Position numbers and translations under genes: made by a program. This document shows positions 32,883-45,156 of a stretch of DNA of 64,000 nucleotides, piece by piece; the first letter of the stretch is position 1; each line of letters starts with the position of its first letter. The stretch lies in assembly GCA_013115135.1 (NCBI GenBank), contig JABANP010000222.1:1-64000 (forward strand), written 5' to 3'. The notes below the pieces were generated by a model. That model was not told where the DNA came from. It ran no database searches and saw only the letters and a program-made list of their open reading frames with translations. The DNA is from Perkinsus olseni (lineage: Eukaryota; Perkinsozoa; Perkinsida; Perkinsidae).

Positions 32883-34882
32883 TCAACAGCACCGGGACAT
32901 CCCATTGAGGCACTCAAACAAAATCTCGGACGAGCCACAACGACGAACGCATGTGAAGGAATGCGTGATATCATCACGATTTCCGCGACGGTGCGGCCAG
33001 GATATCCGTGCCACCACCGAGGGCGGTGGCGATGTCCGAAAGAGAAGGACCGTCTGAAGAAAGGCCTCGATCACCTCAGTGCGAGTACCAACGTCCCACC
33101 GGCCATGGATCCGCTGCCCTTTCGGTGCGCTCTCAGCTTCTCCTCGCTGGTATGCACTACCATCTGCTCAGCAGCGTCCGTTATGTCGCCGTCGTGGAAG
33201 TGCCGCGCCACTGAAGTGGTACCAAGGTACGCATACCGTCCAAGCTACGCATCCTACAGGAGAGAAGGAGGTTGGCCATTCTCGCCATCTCGATCTCTGC
33301 ATTGTCGATCTGCGCGATTCGGTACTCCATGCCTTGGGCAAGCTGAAAGGGAAGCAGTCGGTCATACCATACCTTCACCAATTCTAATCAATACTACATT
33401 CACTATCTTAGTCGTCTGAGCGTTTACCTTCACAGTGACGTTGTAGGCCCACTCGTACATAGCAGTCTCAGCGTTGGCAACTAACAACACCTCCTTCTAG
33501 CACCACTACGGTCGAGGATATGGCCTTACCAGCGGTGAGAACCTTGGATACATGAGAGTGGATGCCCTGCATCTTCTTCACAGCATTCGATAGTATAACT
33601 CTCATCTCCTCTAGCTCTCCCTATGACCATTGACGATTACCGATACTGAGACACTGAGAATACCCACCTCCTGCTGGACTGATTTAGCCTGCAGTATACG
33701 ATACACTGAGCTGAGATGATCACGTACCTGAGGTTGAAGGAAGAATAGTCAATGAAAGCTCCGCACTGGTAGAGACTCACCGTCTTCTCATCAGCCATCC
33801 ACTTCTCGAGGGTATTTGCTCTGAAGAGAGTGAACTACAGCTCAAGCAAGTAATTAGTGTGGAGCACCTCACGGCCACGTTGTTGTACAAGTCGAAAAGT
33901 TCATCGATCTCCAGATGGAAGGTCGAACCCTGCAAAGATACGCATCGGGTATTCAGAGGTCGATTCTGGTTGAACTCATGCTACTTCTTTATCCACCACT
34001 TTAGAGAGGTCCACTACCGCTCTAACTCGGCTCTCGCTCTGGACCACCTGCAAAGATTCCGTTATTCGAGCGAAGCAAAGTGTCTGATATTACATTGTTC
34101 TCTACGCTGATGACCTGCCCCTCGAACACCTAACAGCAGCTGTACTGGACGAAGGCGATCCTGATGCCGTGCCTACTTTGTACCGGCCTACTGCGTCCTC
34201 GAGCGTGTCCACACAGGTGTCAAGGTTCATACCAAATCTAAGAGATGTAGTCTAACATACTTCGTTTGGGGTCTGCTACATCGTCTGGCCTTCCGAGTCC
34301 AACTCTGACTGCGTCTGGGACCGATCTCGTCGCTTTAGCACTGAACAGATCGAAGGATTCTACCACTGCAGCGCAGCGACTACTTACTCTCTTTCATGTC
34401 CTTCGAGAAGAAGCCCGGTTTCTTGGCTTGGTCTGGGAAGGGGGCACAGTGGCAGAAAAACCAAATTCCGTGGGACTCTCACCTAAGTCCACGTCCTGTG
34501 GCCTGGTCGGGGCTAAATCCACCTTCGCTCGAGTGAACTGGGCCTGAAAGGCGATGGCTACTTCGAGGACGCGGCATGCCGATCAAGGCCTCACCGAGAC
34601 TGTATCCGTGAGAGAGGAGACACAGTCCATACCATCTCTTTCGCAATCTCGGTCTACACTGGCCGAGACCACCATCACAGCTAGGAAAAGTGCGGCTGAC
34701 CGTATACGCAACTGAAGAGGGAAGAGGAATAGACTGACGACGACAGCCCGAAAGGAGCTCACCCAGTCGGTCATGCCGGGCGGGGTGTTAATCGAGGAAG
34801 AGTCGCGGGAAAAATACAAGTAATGGCTGCAGGGGAGGCGATTAGGGCCTGGGTGACCACTATTGACCGAAATCAACTTCAC
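32883..34882 (-). CDS. Unidentified coiled-coil-rich gene
   Basis: Many short minus-strand exons separated by GT-AG introns. From 5' to 3' I can read FQAQFTRAKVDLAPTRPQDV (near 34525), a VVQSESRVRAVVDLSKVVDK exon (near 34050), FHLEIDELFDLYNNVA (near 33910), MRVILSNAVKKMQGIHSHVS (near 33600) and FQLAQGMEYRIAQIDNAEIE with MARMANLLLSCRMRSLDG (33240-33360). Most look helical. The last frame ends at a stop at 32883, close to the start of SLBP paralogue B. I do not recognise the family. Both the start and several exon joins are unresolved, and two genes are possible. Confidence 0.4.
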
Positions 34883-35421
34883 CGAGGGATATGAAACTCA
34901 TGATGACGATGCCGACGCTATGATGGTGGTGACTATTGAATTAAAACACCCGCAGCAGCAGGAGCACGGATGGCGCTACTCGTGTGACTTCATCGCCGAC
35001 AGGTTGCTCAGATTCGTGGTACCACCGAGCGAGGCGCCACCAGCGCAGCACTGCCGCCTGCTACCAGCTGCTGTTGGAATAGCGAGAAGGAGCTCACACA
35101 TCTGAGCACAGTGGAGCTGGATCACGCACTGCAAAGGATATGCTCGACCTGAATTCCATGTGCGGGAGGCGATTTAGGATATCTTCTGAACGCACTGTGG
35201 TGTTGAGATCAGCCGAGAAGTAGTACCTGTTTGCTGCGGTGGTGAGCAGGAGCCTCAAAAGTGGCTTACAGTATCAAAGACACCAAGGGGATCTCCACCA
35301 GGTTGGCCCTCACCGACAGGGCGACATCCTCCCCCGGCGGAACCCCGATCGGTATCGTAGTGCCTGAGTAGGAAATGAAACGGTTTTAGTCTGGGGCGAG
35401 CCTGCAGTACTCCAATGCAGG

Positions 35422-37082
35422 TTAACGCCGGAAGGGAAGCATATGAACACCGGTGGTCTGTCGCTGTTCATGACAGTCTGCCATTGATGGTGAGGCGGCC
35501 TTGATCTCCCAGGAGCAGCACCAGACGGGACTGATACCGCGCTGACCTGAATGAAACGTCTGCTGCCGGGATCGAACCAGGGATCTCAACCCAACCTCCC
35601 ATTGAAACTGAGCAGCTGGGAATCGCTTAACACAGAGCCTCTCAGCGAATGAGCTCTTGACAGGTAGGCGTAGATCCGCCGACTCGTACACGATCCTGAT
35701 ACGGCCCTCATCGGCCCTGTCAAGGCGCACTACCCATGAGAAGAATTGACCTAAATGCAGGAAATGCAAGAAAGAAAAATCTGAAACCGCCGTCGGGTGG
35801 CCGACTGTTCCTACTACCCTTGATGACCCTAACGGCATCACCCGACTCAGCACTGCCCCCAGGAGTGTCCGGCAGGAGAGCTCTCAGACTGGGGATGTAC
35901 CATTCATGGGCCGAAGCTGTCGAATCAGCAGGAGCGTACCCGGGCAGAGTCTGGATACACAGGATGGCAGACTCAGATAACAGGGCCCTATTAAAGCAGC
36001 TACATCGATCTCAGCAAACTTCCCGCCACGAGCAGCCGCCGCTTGCCGCCACTCCTGCCAACTCTTGCACTGCCGCAGGAGGTCACAGATCGAGTCCAGA
36101 CCAGCCCACTCGGTGACGAATCGGACAACACCTGCAGGGGACAGCTGCAGTGTCTTCCACCACTCACGTCCGCCACAGACTCTCGCAATCAAGATCGGTG
36201 GCGATGGCCTGCGAGGCTGGGCCTAGAACGTGGGCCATGGCGAACTGGGAGAGGTGGCCATCCAAGAGCTGCTTCCTTAGGGCGTCCGTATGCAGCAGAC
36301 GCGGCAACTGCTGACCAACGTAGGCCGATACTTCCCGAGAGATGGTGGAGTGCGAGGACAGGGATGGATGCAGCAGGATGGATAGACAACTGGAAGGCGG
36401 CATACAGGAAGATAAGCGAAGGGACCTACTTGTGCGGGTCTAACTTGGGGAGGATAACCTGGGCTACCATATCCTCGGTCAAAGCTTCGATGCCTAGATT
36501 CCGCGCCTCCGCCAGTACACTTAGCATGTCGGCAGCGGACAATGATGTAGGGTCATCATCAGGTGCAAGGCCGCCGAAATACATGAACCGCACCAGGGCC
36601 CTCATTACGCTCAACCTACACAGTCGAAGGCGGCAAACGCTCCGCTGCCGCCCTCCTTTACTACTTCTGATGAATCTCCAGCTTGTTAGTGGCCCTAGGC
36701 TGGCATAGCTGCTGGCGTAGTACTCCACCTAGCAAACGCTGCAGCGATGGCAATAACCGCTGAAGACAAGGATAACCCACTATGCGCAGCCAGAATCACC
36801 GAGTGGGCCTTGATCTCGCCACTGCCGCCAGGCTCAGAGCATGTACCTAAGGAGCTCCTCTCGGCCAGGTCAGCTGGGCTGTCCTTGCGTACAGACTATA
36901 GTGAAGTCAGTGAGGATGCGGTCCTCGAACATCCTCCTCAAGTTCATCTGCAGCAGCTCATTGCCGTCCATGCTGTGAGTGGCGTCCTCTATCGGGCCGA
37001 TGTGGGCCGGTACACCACCACCACCACTGCACACCGACTCCGCCTTGAACGACTTCACTGAGTCGGGACGGATGGATGGCAC
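35422..37082 (-). CDS. BTB-domain protein with BACK-like helices
   Basis: A protein of the BTB/POZ class, which often act as substrate adaptors of Cullin-3 ubiquitin ligases. Exon 1 starts at ATG 37082 and reaches MNLRRMFEDRILTDFTIVC, the first helix and strand of a BTB fold. Further exons give GEIKAHSVILAAHS, then VEYYASSYASL, then VMRALVRFMYFGGLAP and LSVLAEARNLGIEALTEDMV, the rest of the BTB domain. A helical region follows with SREVSAYVGQQLPRLLHTDA and QLLDGHLSQFAMAHVLG, consistent with BACK. Later exons have VVRFVTEWAGLDSICDLLRQ and FFSWVVRLDRADEGRIRIVY, whose fold I cannot name. No Kelch repeats are seen. The 3' end is uncertain because a tRNA-like sequence overlaps the last open frame. 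Confidence 0.72.
35562..35646 (-). other. tRNA-Ser-like sequence
   Basis: Read on the minus strand, this 85-nt stretch resembles a long-variable-arm tRNA. A D-arm-like GGCTCTGTGTTAAGCG is followed by a TCCCA/TGGGA stem whose loop contains CTGCT (serine anticodon GCT). A variable-arm-like segment follows, then CTGGTTCGATCCCGG with a good B box, ending GGCAGC. Only 4 bp of acceptor stem pair, and the anticodon loop is 15 nt, which would need a small intron. It is probably a pseudogene or SINE relic. Confidence 0.35.
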
Positions 37083-37352
37083 ACTAGGGAGAGAGGATCA
37101 TCACCAACAACAACAAGACCAAGGCTAGCTCGCCCCTTCCACTCAATCCACCCAACTGCAAGGCAGCTACGCACAGAAACTTTTCATGGCCCTCAACCCG
37201 TGCTCAGGCGGGTGTCGGGACTGCCCCTATCAAACCTTGCCGTCGCCATTTCGCCACTTGGACCCTAGCTGGCACTTCTGCGCAAACTCTGTCCATCTTG
37301 AAGTTGTTCGCTGAGAGGCCGACCTCGGTGCCCTCCCATAGCCGCGTCGGAC

Positions 37353-37923
37353 TCACTTTGATTCCGATATTGGCAGTTTATAGGGAATCTGCCCTGTATG
37401 CCAGAGAAGCCTCTGTAGTCAGGAGCCAGGCCCGGTAGCCCAGGCACTCCCGGTATCTACCACGCTACACGCCCACTAGCTGCTATAGCAAGCCTTCTAC
37501 CTGGAACAGAGCGCCGCCCACTGGTACTCTGGCCACGTGGTAAGCTATCTCTCCCTTCCCCTTCCCTCTCTTGGTGCCTTCTACTCTGTTTGTTACAGGG
37601 TAGGTAGCATGGACCAGCATGTTGAACTCCTTACCCCTACCAAGATCGAACTGCCCCGCCGCGACCCCGAGCAGCGACCATACTTGCCAAGCTTCCGCCG
37701 GAGTATCTTCCGAGCCTCCTCCAAGTGCTCAGCCTTGATCCTCTTCGCCTCTTGAGCTATCAATGTCTTACCCATATGTATTATGGGCTTCTGTTCTAGC
37801 TCGGGAATGGCCGCCTAATCACGACCGCTGCGCCACGAAATTACCCGAAGAATCCTAGGTAGGACCTACTCTTGGCACTCGGAACTGCACTGGCTTAGGT
37901 GGACGGAATTTGATAGGCGGCAT
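37353..37923 (-). CDS. MRPL16: Mitochondrial large-subunit ribosomal protein L16
   Basis: A uL16 family protein, which sits near the A-site tRNA on the large ribosomal subunit. Exons on the minus strand read in order MPPIKFRPPKPVQFRVPR (from ATG 37923), then IIHMGKTLIAQEAKRIKAEH and LEEARKILRRKLGKYG, then HATYPVTNRVEGTKRGKGRD, then YHVARVPVGGALFQ, and finally WHTGQIPYKLPISESK with a stop at 37353. This follows uL16: the helix with EARR and I(T/R)RKL, then P-VT and the R-GKGKG loop, then the V-GR-LFE strand, and the C-terminal KLP. The divergence and the MPPIKF start fit a mitochondrial form better than a plastid one. At least three introns are present. The middle exon limits are inferred. Confidence 0.82.
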
Positions 37924-38513
37924 GAGGAGCAACCGGAAGTACAAACTGCCGACTTTGCGAAGTTGAGCGGCATGGACAACGAAGAGCCCGAGCCTCTCTC
38001 TGTGAAACCATCGACCCCGAGCCATCGATCATGGCTCATGCCCGCTTCCACGCCTACAAGTACGGCAGGATGAACCGCCACTCTGAAGGATCTGACGATA
38101 GGCCGAGGAGAAAACTCTCACCAGACCTTCCGGTTTTCAGTACAAGCACCCGGTTCTCAGTACTCGAGTACAATGCATCCATGCCAGTATTCAAGGATTC
38201 GCCAAGCTGTCTTCCGCAAGATCCGTATACGTACAATCAATTCTACTACCACGGAGTTGGTCGGGCGCGGCAGTTGCCACAACCCCAGTCTCGAAAGATA
38301 CACGACGATAGAGTGGCGGTCCTTCTCATCGCCGGGCAAGAAGAGTACATCGTGTATGGAAGGAAAGGTGGAGGTGATCCGGCAAGCTACAAGGAAGGGC
38401 CGCGACCGTAGAAACGACCACCAACGCAATAAACAGCAATGGGAGAGACCTTTAACGTCCTGCGATGGAAAAGATACTACTGTGCATCGCTCCGCTGTAA
38501 TTAACGATCAGTT
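37924..38513. other. Region between L16 and U1A-like genes
   Basis: 590 bp containing the L16 promoter and the 3' end of the U1A-like gene. A 126-residue plus-strand frame at 38031-38411 (MAHARFHAYKYGRMNRHSEG) has no recognised relatives and overlaps a minus-strand frame of similar length. Neither is supported. Confidence 0.35.
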
Positions 38514-39184
38514 TCAGTCGGCATCGGACATTTCAACCTCTTCTGCTTCCTCTCCTTCAGCTGCCTTCGGGACGTTCACCGTTACTCGTCGCTTGGGTTT
38601 CGGTGCCTACCACCACGGCAGAAAAAGCGATCAACCCCAACGTAAAATAGTGATGAAGTGAAGCCCTACCTGTCCATTCTTGGCCCCTCTCCGTCTGGGT
38701 TTGAACGTTCCATCGGCCCTAGCCACTACATCCGACTTCGTCCGAGCAAAGGCGACTCTCTGAGATGACAGAAATGCCACCTTCCGGCACACAGTGGCGC
38801 CCTACCAAAGGCTTGTCGAGGAATGGAAAGCCGTTAAGTGTCTTCATCGCCAGAGCAGCGTTCGATGCCTCCCGGAAGGCAATCTGATCAACGCTAACCT
38901 TAGAGCTGGAAGATCTCAAATAAACCCTTGTTATTACGAATGCTTGCCCCCTTCTGGATTGTCCCTTCCCCGCATATACGGCCAGGACCGGTCCGAAGCT
39001 GGCGAAGAGCTCAAACAACAAGGGCTTCAGATCTGAGCGGGCGACTAAGCCATGGAGGCTTCACCGGTGCAGTACTACTACCATCCAACTTTATCTTGTC
39101 GTTGAGGTTATTGACGTAAAGGGTGTTATTAATCCCTCCTGTTGTTGCTGCTCCTTGCCTCTGACGGCTAGTCGTGGTGGCCAT
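38514..39184 (-). CDS. U1A/U2B''-type spliceosomal RRM protein
   Basis: A component of U1 or U2 snRNP that binds an snRNA loop through its RRM. Exon 1 (from ATG 39184) reads MATTTSRQRQGAATTGG then NNTLYVNNLNDKIKLD, with RNP2 in LYVNNL. Exon 2 reads LKPLLFELFASFGPVLAVYA and SRRGQAFVI, the RNP1 motif. Exon 3 reads FREASNAALAMKTLNGFPFL and DKPL. A further exon reads VAFARTKSDVVARADGTFKP RRR (in part), the lysine/arginine-rich stretch after the RRM typical of this family. The last exon is short and acidic, ending EVEMSDAD at TGA 38514. Only one RRM is visible and there is no second C-terminal RRM, as in the compact single-RRM forms of some protists. Whether it serves U1, U2 or both cannot be told. 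Confidence 0.9.
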
Positions 39185-39322
39185 TCTAGTGATAGCAGCT
39201 CCTCCGGACGCAAACCACTACTAGGCGATAGCTCCCCCAGCAACATGATTATCATCACACAACAATCAGTCTACATCGATAAAATGTTATAGAAGCTAAT
39301 AACAATGAGTATGATACGGTTA

Positions 39323-40545
39323 CTAAGTCCAAGTAAACTTCTTTATGATAGGTTGGGCATCCCTCTCCAGCTGTTTCCTCGGGGACTCCCCCTTCGAGTA
39401 CCGTCGCTTAGTAATCTGAAACAGTTCAATATCGAGCCCAGTAGCATCGCACCGTAGCAGTACCTTCCCCATCGGATCCCCCTCATCCGAAGAGCTGCCG
39501 CTCCCCGATTCCCGATCAGAGCCACCAGAGCTGGACCCACTGCTAGAGCTCCTGAACACAGCATACCATAACCGGTGGCGTTTGATCCACGTACAGCTGT
39601 AGCTATTCGAGAGCACGCGAGATGTGGACATCTGAAGCTCCGACTACCCTTCGCCGCTGCTAGAAGAACCGCTACTGGAGTCGCTCTCGTGGCCGTTGTC
39701 CTCCTCGGCCGATGACTCTGATGAAGACGATGCCTCGTCATTGATGAAGTTATCGAACTCGCCCGCCTTCTTAGCCTTCTTCGGTGCTGAAAAGAAATAG
39801 GTCAACCAAAACGAACAATGGACAACAAAGCAAATTGTCTAGGGCGAGCGCGTCACGGGTCTCCAAGTTCCATCGAGTTCAATTAATTTAGTGGCGCGTG
39901 AAAACGAGAGCTCGCCAATAAAGAACCAGCCGAGTTCACCATTCAGTACTTCGGTTGGCCTTCTTCTGCCGTCCTGCTGCTTTCTCCGCAACATTACCGT
40001 TATTGGCGTATCTAATAGGCGAGACAACCTCATCAATGCTCGCGAAAATCACCCAACCTGATACAGATACAACAATCATTCCTCGAATCGCTCAGCCGAT
40101 CGATAACAAAAATTATCATAAAAGTGAGAAATTATCGTGAAGCCGCGTGGCAACGCCCCTCGTCCCGAGTAGTACGATCCATCAGCAAAGCACTGCCTCT
40201 CCTTCTGCGATAATTTACTGAACATCGACGCATATTGGTTCTTCGTGTACTTCTGATCGGGTGCCTGCGTGCAAATCCTCCAACGCCATAGCTAAGCTCC
40301 TCCATTAGAGTCTCATGGAAGTGCACGAAAAAGAAAAGGAAAACGGAGAGCCATCATTCCGACGATGCTTGCAAAACTGAACAAAACGGCCTGGCCACTT
40401 TGGCCTTCAACAGCAGTAGTACCGTCCTCAGAGCTACAACTTCGGGAATATAGCTAAAATATAGCTTACCTTCTTTTTCATCATCTTTATGAAGTTCGAC
40501 AAGCCCTTCGTGTTCTCGTCAATCGACCGCCTGAAAATGACACAA
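39323..40545 (-). CDS. Unidentified serine-rich multi-exon gene
   Basis: Minus-strand exons include SIDENTKGLSNFIKMMKKK (40485-40540, followed by a gtaagc donor), KYTKNQYASMFSKLSQKERQ and CFADGSYYSGRGALPRGF (40140-40240), LNGELGWFFIGELSFSRATK (39840-39945), APKKAKKAGEFDNFINDEAS with an acidic serine-rich tail (39650-39790), and a last exon with ITKRRYSKGESPRKQLERD ending at 39323. The acidic serine runs and basic patches suggest a nuclear protein. I do not recognise the family and cannot show that all exons belong to one gene. The exon near 39650-39790 has its own in-frame stop, so two genes or alternative ends are possible. Confidence 0.4.
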
Positions 40546-40903
40546 AATATGCTAATCCATGCCGGAGCTTCCCTCTGGGCTGAACGAGGACGAAAAGAGC
40601 GGGTAGAGCGAAAACTCGAATACGCGGGCACGTGCCACGAGGCGGATCAGCACCCTCAGGCCTATTTTCCGATAGTTAACCCAGAATTTCGCAAAATAAC
40701 TCTCTCTCAAGCGTCAAGAGCTACAATCAAGCCATCCCATAAAAAAATGAGAATTCTCAAAGACATCTCGAAGGCACAGTCGTACGGCCAAACCGCCGGA
40801 GAATTTCGTGGCGCGCTCCGTTGAACCAATCACAGCGAACGGTGAATTTGGCGGGAAGGACCCCTCTAGACGGATATGGTCAAGACGGGCGTGAAAACGG
40901 CTA

Positions 40904-41475
40904 CTACTTCATTTTCTCGTTCTTCTTCTGCTCCTGTTTAATCTGGGTCTCCAAATCCTTCCTCGCTTCGGCCTCCTTCTTAGCTCGCGCTTGACGGCGA
41001 GATTTTAGATCTTGAAACCTACAAGAAGGGGACTTTCCTCAAAGACACGTACTGCGGGAATCGTCGTGAATCTTAAAGGAACGCTTCGGGGAGGGCAACC
41101 ACGTACGGTAGATCGAGGCTCTTGTGCGACTCTTCGGCAAGGGACTCCGTGAAATTAGCTATTTTGCCCCACATGGTCGCGTAACTGAGAAAAACAAGGA
41201 GATAACCCTAATGAAGCCATGCCGTTCGGAAAACGCTGACACAGCCATCGGCGATGAACGAGAGAGGAAAATGATGCTCTGATACGGTGAAGAAGAGAAG
41301 ACTGGACTTACGCAACGGAAAACTGTTGCCATGAGATGGGCTTGGGGTTGTCATATGTCGACGAGCTCTCCGGACGCTTCCGCTTGAGATTCTTCTTCTG
41401 CTGGCCTCCGCTCTTAGGGGAGCTTGATGGAGATGCCCGCGACCGATTGGTGACAGCTGGGGAGGATGCCGACAT
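40904..41475 (-). CDS. Small basic helical protein, unidentified
   Basis: Three exons, 41475-41312, 41184-41107 and 41018-40904, join in frame across GT-AG introns of 127 and 88 nt to give 118 residues. The start reads MSASSPAVTNRSRASPSSSP, a serine-rich basic region with KKNLKRKRPESSS, then YDNPKPISWQQFSVA, then YATMWGKIANFTESLAEESH. The end is a highly charged helix with RRQARAKKEAEARKDLETQI and a TAG at 40904. The clean splice joins and consistent frame make it a real gene. No domain is recognised. The basic patch could be a nuclear localisation signal. Confidence 0.6.
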
Positions 41476-42099
41476 ACCGGGCTGAAGCCAAGGGTTACTA
41501 CTCGCGAGAAGAATGGTCAGGGGAAGTAATGAGGAGCCTCTTTAGAAACGCAAACGACCGTGTGAGACACTGCGCACGCCTGTACAATCGATTTTTATTG
41601 CGTCCTCAGTGGAAATCATAGGGCTCAAAGGGGAGCGCGTCATGGATGATCGCAGATGGCTTCAATTTTCAACTTGGCGGGCTGATCCTCGAAAAGCCTT
41701 TCGAGTGTTGCTGACTATGGTTACTAACCCTCTGAGGAGGGAATCTTCAGGTCGATTATGGCTGAATTCGGGTTTCTGCGCAGTTGCCACCGGACCACTT
41801 ACGATGCCATCCCTCTGTCTCCCTCGTTTAACATCGAGTAAAGGACAAGCAGGCGCCTTCGACACCAAAAGTAGGTCCAACAGGGAGTACCGGGGGGACC
41901 TGCATTTTAGGGAGAGTATCTTTGGTTGAGCATGGTAAAGCCGCGGAGGTGATGGAACGCTTGAAGCGGCGAAGTACTGGTACTACCGCTGACCCTGATA
42001 CGGAGAGCCCCTGGGCGGACCTGCCTGATGGAAGCGAACGTCGAATGAGCGCCGTGCATAACCATCACAACTACAACCCAAAGGTGGGGTTGGCTCAGG

Positions 42100-43684
42100 G
42101 TGGATCTTGTTGGCCTCGACGACGTCGCGTTGTCAAAGGTCCACGCTGAAGAGATGAACAACTGTACCGAAGAGGAGCGTGCTGAGGCCGCTGAGCATGA
42201 CAAGACAATTAACGATCTCGCCCAGGAATGTGAGTGCCGAAAACGGCACCAGCGCGTATCCAAAGAGTATCTTAGGTTCCACCATGGTCGATACGGATGG
42301 GGTTGGGGATACTCAAGGGAAACAGAGGAGGAGGGTAGGACTCGCTACCTTCCTGTGACTCTATGTGACCCGTCAGAGCCTTCGAGACATCCTCCTGCCT
42401 AAGCCCAGTGCCCCAGTAGTCTCGCTCCCCCTGCAAATGGAGGAAGAGGAGGACCAAGGAGAGGGGCCGTCGTCAACAACGGAAGAGGCCGCCGTAGTGG
42501 AGAAGGGTCCGAATGAGGCTGTGAAAGTTCGCCGTGAAAGTATCCTGAACTGGCATCTCCCAAGCCAGACAGTCATCATCTTCGACTGGGATGACACTAT
42601 TTTCCCGACTAGCTGGTGGGAACCTCTCTAACAGTATCTTCTCCGACGGTTGGTCTGTAGGGTCAAGTGGTGCCATCCCCATCTTCAATGGTCCAAGCCC
42701 TGCCCGAAGGACCCCAAGTGGGAGAAGTCTTTGCCTATCACGCGCCATTAATGGTTGGTGTAGATACAGAAAGCCGCTAAGGGAGTGTGCCAAATCGGCT
42801 GCACGTCTACTGCGAGAGGCAAAGGCTTGCGCTAACGTAAAGTCTGAGATGCACTCATTCGCACTTGTACCATCTGGCTGTAGGTTGGGATTGTCACTCT
42901 GGCGACTCAGCCGTGGTGTACGATATCAGTGCGGAACTTCATGCCTGAGCTGGAGGATACCATCGAGGAGCTGCAGATCCCTATCATGTATGCCGGGATG
43001 ACAGTGGACAAGCAGGTTGCTGCTGATATCAAGGCCAGCGGGGTAGGAGGCGCGCCAAATCGCGTTGATGAGGATTCTCTGTTAGTACTGCCTCAACACC
43101 ATCAAGAAGCAGCGGGCCATGAATTTCATGTTGTCTAGATTTTACGGCGAGTGAGGGATCTATGCAGACTACGGTCTGGCAGGGTGGTGACGGTGTCAGG
43201 TACCGAGGGCAGTCCTGGAAGAACACCATCTCTATAGGGGATGCACGGTATGAACGACATGCTTTATTAAACGCTGTTAGTGAGCATCATAACAACTCCA
43301 AACCCTGCAAAACAAAGACAATAAAGATGATGTCCGGTAATAGGCTGCTGTGTTGGTCGCGGCGCTTCCATGGATGGTGCAGGCCCGGAGATCGAGCAAC
43401 TCACGGCTCAGCATAAGATCCTCTGTGCGTGGTTGCCGTTCATTGTGACCAAGAAACAAGATTTCAATATTGATTTGGATAACGATTCTAATTTACTGCG
43501 AGCTCATCACAAGTTCTTCACCGGTGAGATGCACGCAGCCTTCGGGTTACCGTATCGACCTGCTGCCTGCCAGGTGAAGATGTTGACCGGCTGGGCCGAC
43601 CATTGCCGAAGCCTGAAGCCACAGAGGCGTCCAGAGGAGAGAAATCCACTTCGGCCGACGCTGCCAGGGGAGAGACTGAGCTGA
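42100..43684 (+). CDS. HAD-superfamily-like protein with DWDDT motif
   Basis: An N-terminal helical exon has HAEEMNNCTEEERAEAAEHD. The next has the HAD motif I in TVIIFDWDDTIFPTSW (about 42560-42618), where the first Asp would be the nucleophile. Later exons read YRKPLRECAKSAARLLREAK, then VTLATQPWCTISVRNFMPEL, then IPIMYAGM, then LNTIKKQRAMNFMLSRFYGE, then TISIGDARYERHAL (the GD of motif IV), and QLTAQHKILCAWLPFIVTKK with FFTGEMHAAFGLPYRP at the end. Proteins with FDWDDT and this order of blocks recur in alveolates, and their substrate is unknown. About seven short introns are implied. The start is unresolved: ORFs at 41642 and 41952 may be upstream exons. Confidence 0.75.
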
Positions 43685-43689
43685 GTGAT

Positions 43690-45015
43690 GATGCGCCCCA
43701 GTACGAGGTGCATACAGGGGGTGGTATAGCTATAGACCCGGTCAACGGGGTAGCGACCTACACGGAGGGGCCTATCGTCGTCGGAGGGACACCTGGCTTG
43801 TCCAAATACGTAGGCCATGCATGCGATGCCACTTTGGCACCGAATTCTGTTGCTCAATGATCTCCCTGTCGCCCCACGAAAAGCTGGACCAGCATGTTCT
43901 ACCAGTAGGTCGTTGCTTTGTGATAAGGACGGCCCGCGAGATGGAGATGCCTCCTCTTCTCTCCATGCCAATGATGTTCATATGCATTGCTGTTACTGTC
44001 GTGGCCTTGCGTTAGTCAAGAGTGATTCTAATTGGAACACAGAGAAGGAAAGCTGGATTGAACTCTTCGGAAAGATGATATTGGATTGCCATCAGAATGG
44101 CGTCAGCAGCAGCAGTGGTGTAGTGCATGATACACACCGAGCAACAAGTCTTGCCATTATCACGAGTAATGTCTGCTGATGCTATTCGACGTGGATGGGG
44201 GACAGGGGTACACGGGCTTTCCTGCGTGCGGCGAGTTCCCAGATCGCGGTAGCTGGAGTCGCCGGTTGAAGGCGCGAATTTCGGTACGCGTGTTCGTTCA
44301 ACGAAATTCGTTGTGGTCTTGGTCGTAATCCCTCAGGATTTTGTCTTCAGAAGATCCCGCGTTAAGAATTTACAGGCTCTTGAAGCTGCTCACGGCGTTT
44401 AAAAACCCTCTCCACTACACCAAGTTTGCATGGTGGAGTTTAGGTAAAAGGAGGATACTAGGGAAGCTGCACAGGCATTGGCGATGGCATCGGCCGCGTA
44501 GGTGGTTGATTGAGGTCGATGGACTGAGGTGTCGACCATCAGATGAAGCGATGATATTCGACTATGAGAGGCCAGGAGCTGGCGGAATAGCCGGGCTGGG
44601 AGGGTGGATGCCCCATCTGCCCAACCCTGGCGTCATTGTGAGCCTAAATGCTGGCTGCGAATTTGCGTATCTTGAGGTTGAGAGAATAAGATATGATCTT
44701 GGTTGTGAGCGAGTCATTCCGTCGTGTCTTCGTTTGTTCAGCTGCCCGATCTCACTACAAAGCATGCTGTGTCCGCTCATCCGCCATGGGCGTCGATGCT
44801 CCTCTGCGGCGACTACTATCATCATGATAGATATCAGCACGCACTCTGGGTATCGAGGGATTGAGCTGAGAGTACTTCTAACGGGTCTACCAGAGCAATG
44901 GAGCCGCCTCGGTGTGGTAGTGTTTATCATGACATATTCCCACCCACCCTCCCCTCACGAGGGCGCATCAGTCCCCACCTCCTTCTATCGACCACGTAAT
45001 CCCGTCCTGGAGTAA
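43690..45015 (+). CDS. Unidentified gene, possibly with an AlkB-like fold
   Basis: Plus-strand frames with coding character follow the HAD-like gene. One reads VHTGGGIAIDPVNGVATYTE and LSKYVGHACDATLAPNSVAQ (43710-43857), another KESWIELFGKMILDCHQNG (44045-44100). A long frame from about 44350 reads RIYRLLKLLTAFKNPLHYTK, AMIFDYERPGAGGIAGLGG, then MPHLPNPGVIVSLNAGCEFA (44610-44665). A shifted frame near 44790 reads LLCGDYYHHDRYQHALWVSR. The VIVSLNAGCEF and LLCGDYYHHD pieces recall the jelly-roll strands of AlkB-type 2-oxoglutarate dioxygenases, but the iron-binding His-x-Asp is not evident. One or two genes may be present. Function is not established. Confidence 0.3.
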
Positions 45016-45156
45016 CACTGGACGTAGCAGTAATCTCTCATTCTCGTCTCAGACCGACATCGCTCGCTAAAGCCTCATCATGATCGAAGTAAGCCAGCTG
45101 AGTACTCGTTCAGCCTCCTGTCAACTCAGGTGTAATATTTATGATGCCCGCCAGTC

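Noticed and set aside
44341..45015. Single 224-residue protein from a TTG start
   Set aside because: The frame begins at an intron-acceptor-like site without ATG and probably mixes exon and intron. Only parts look coding.
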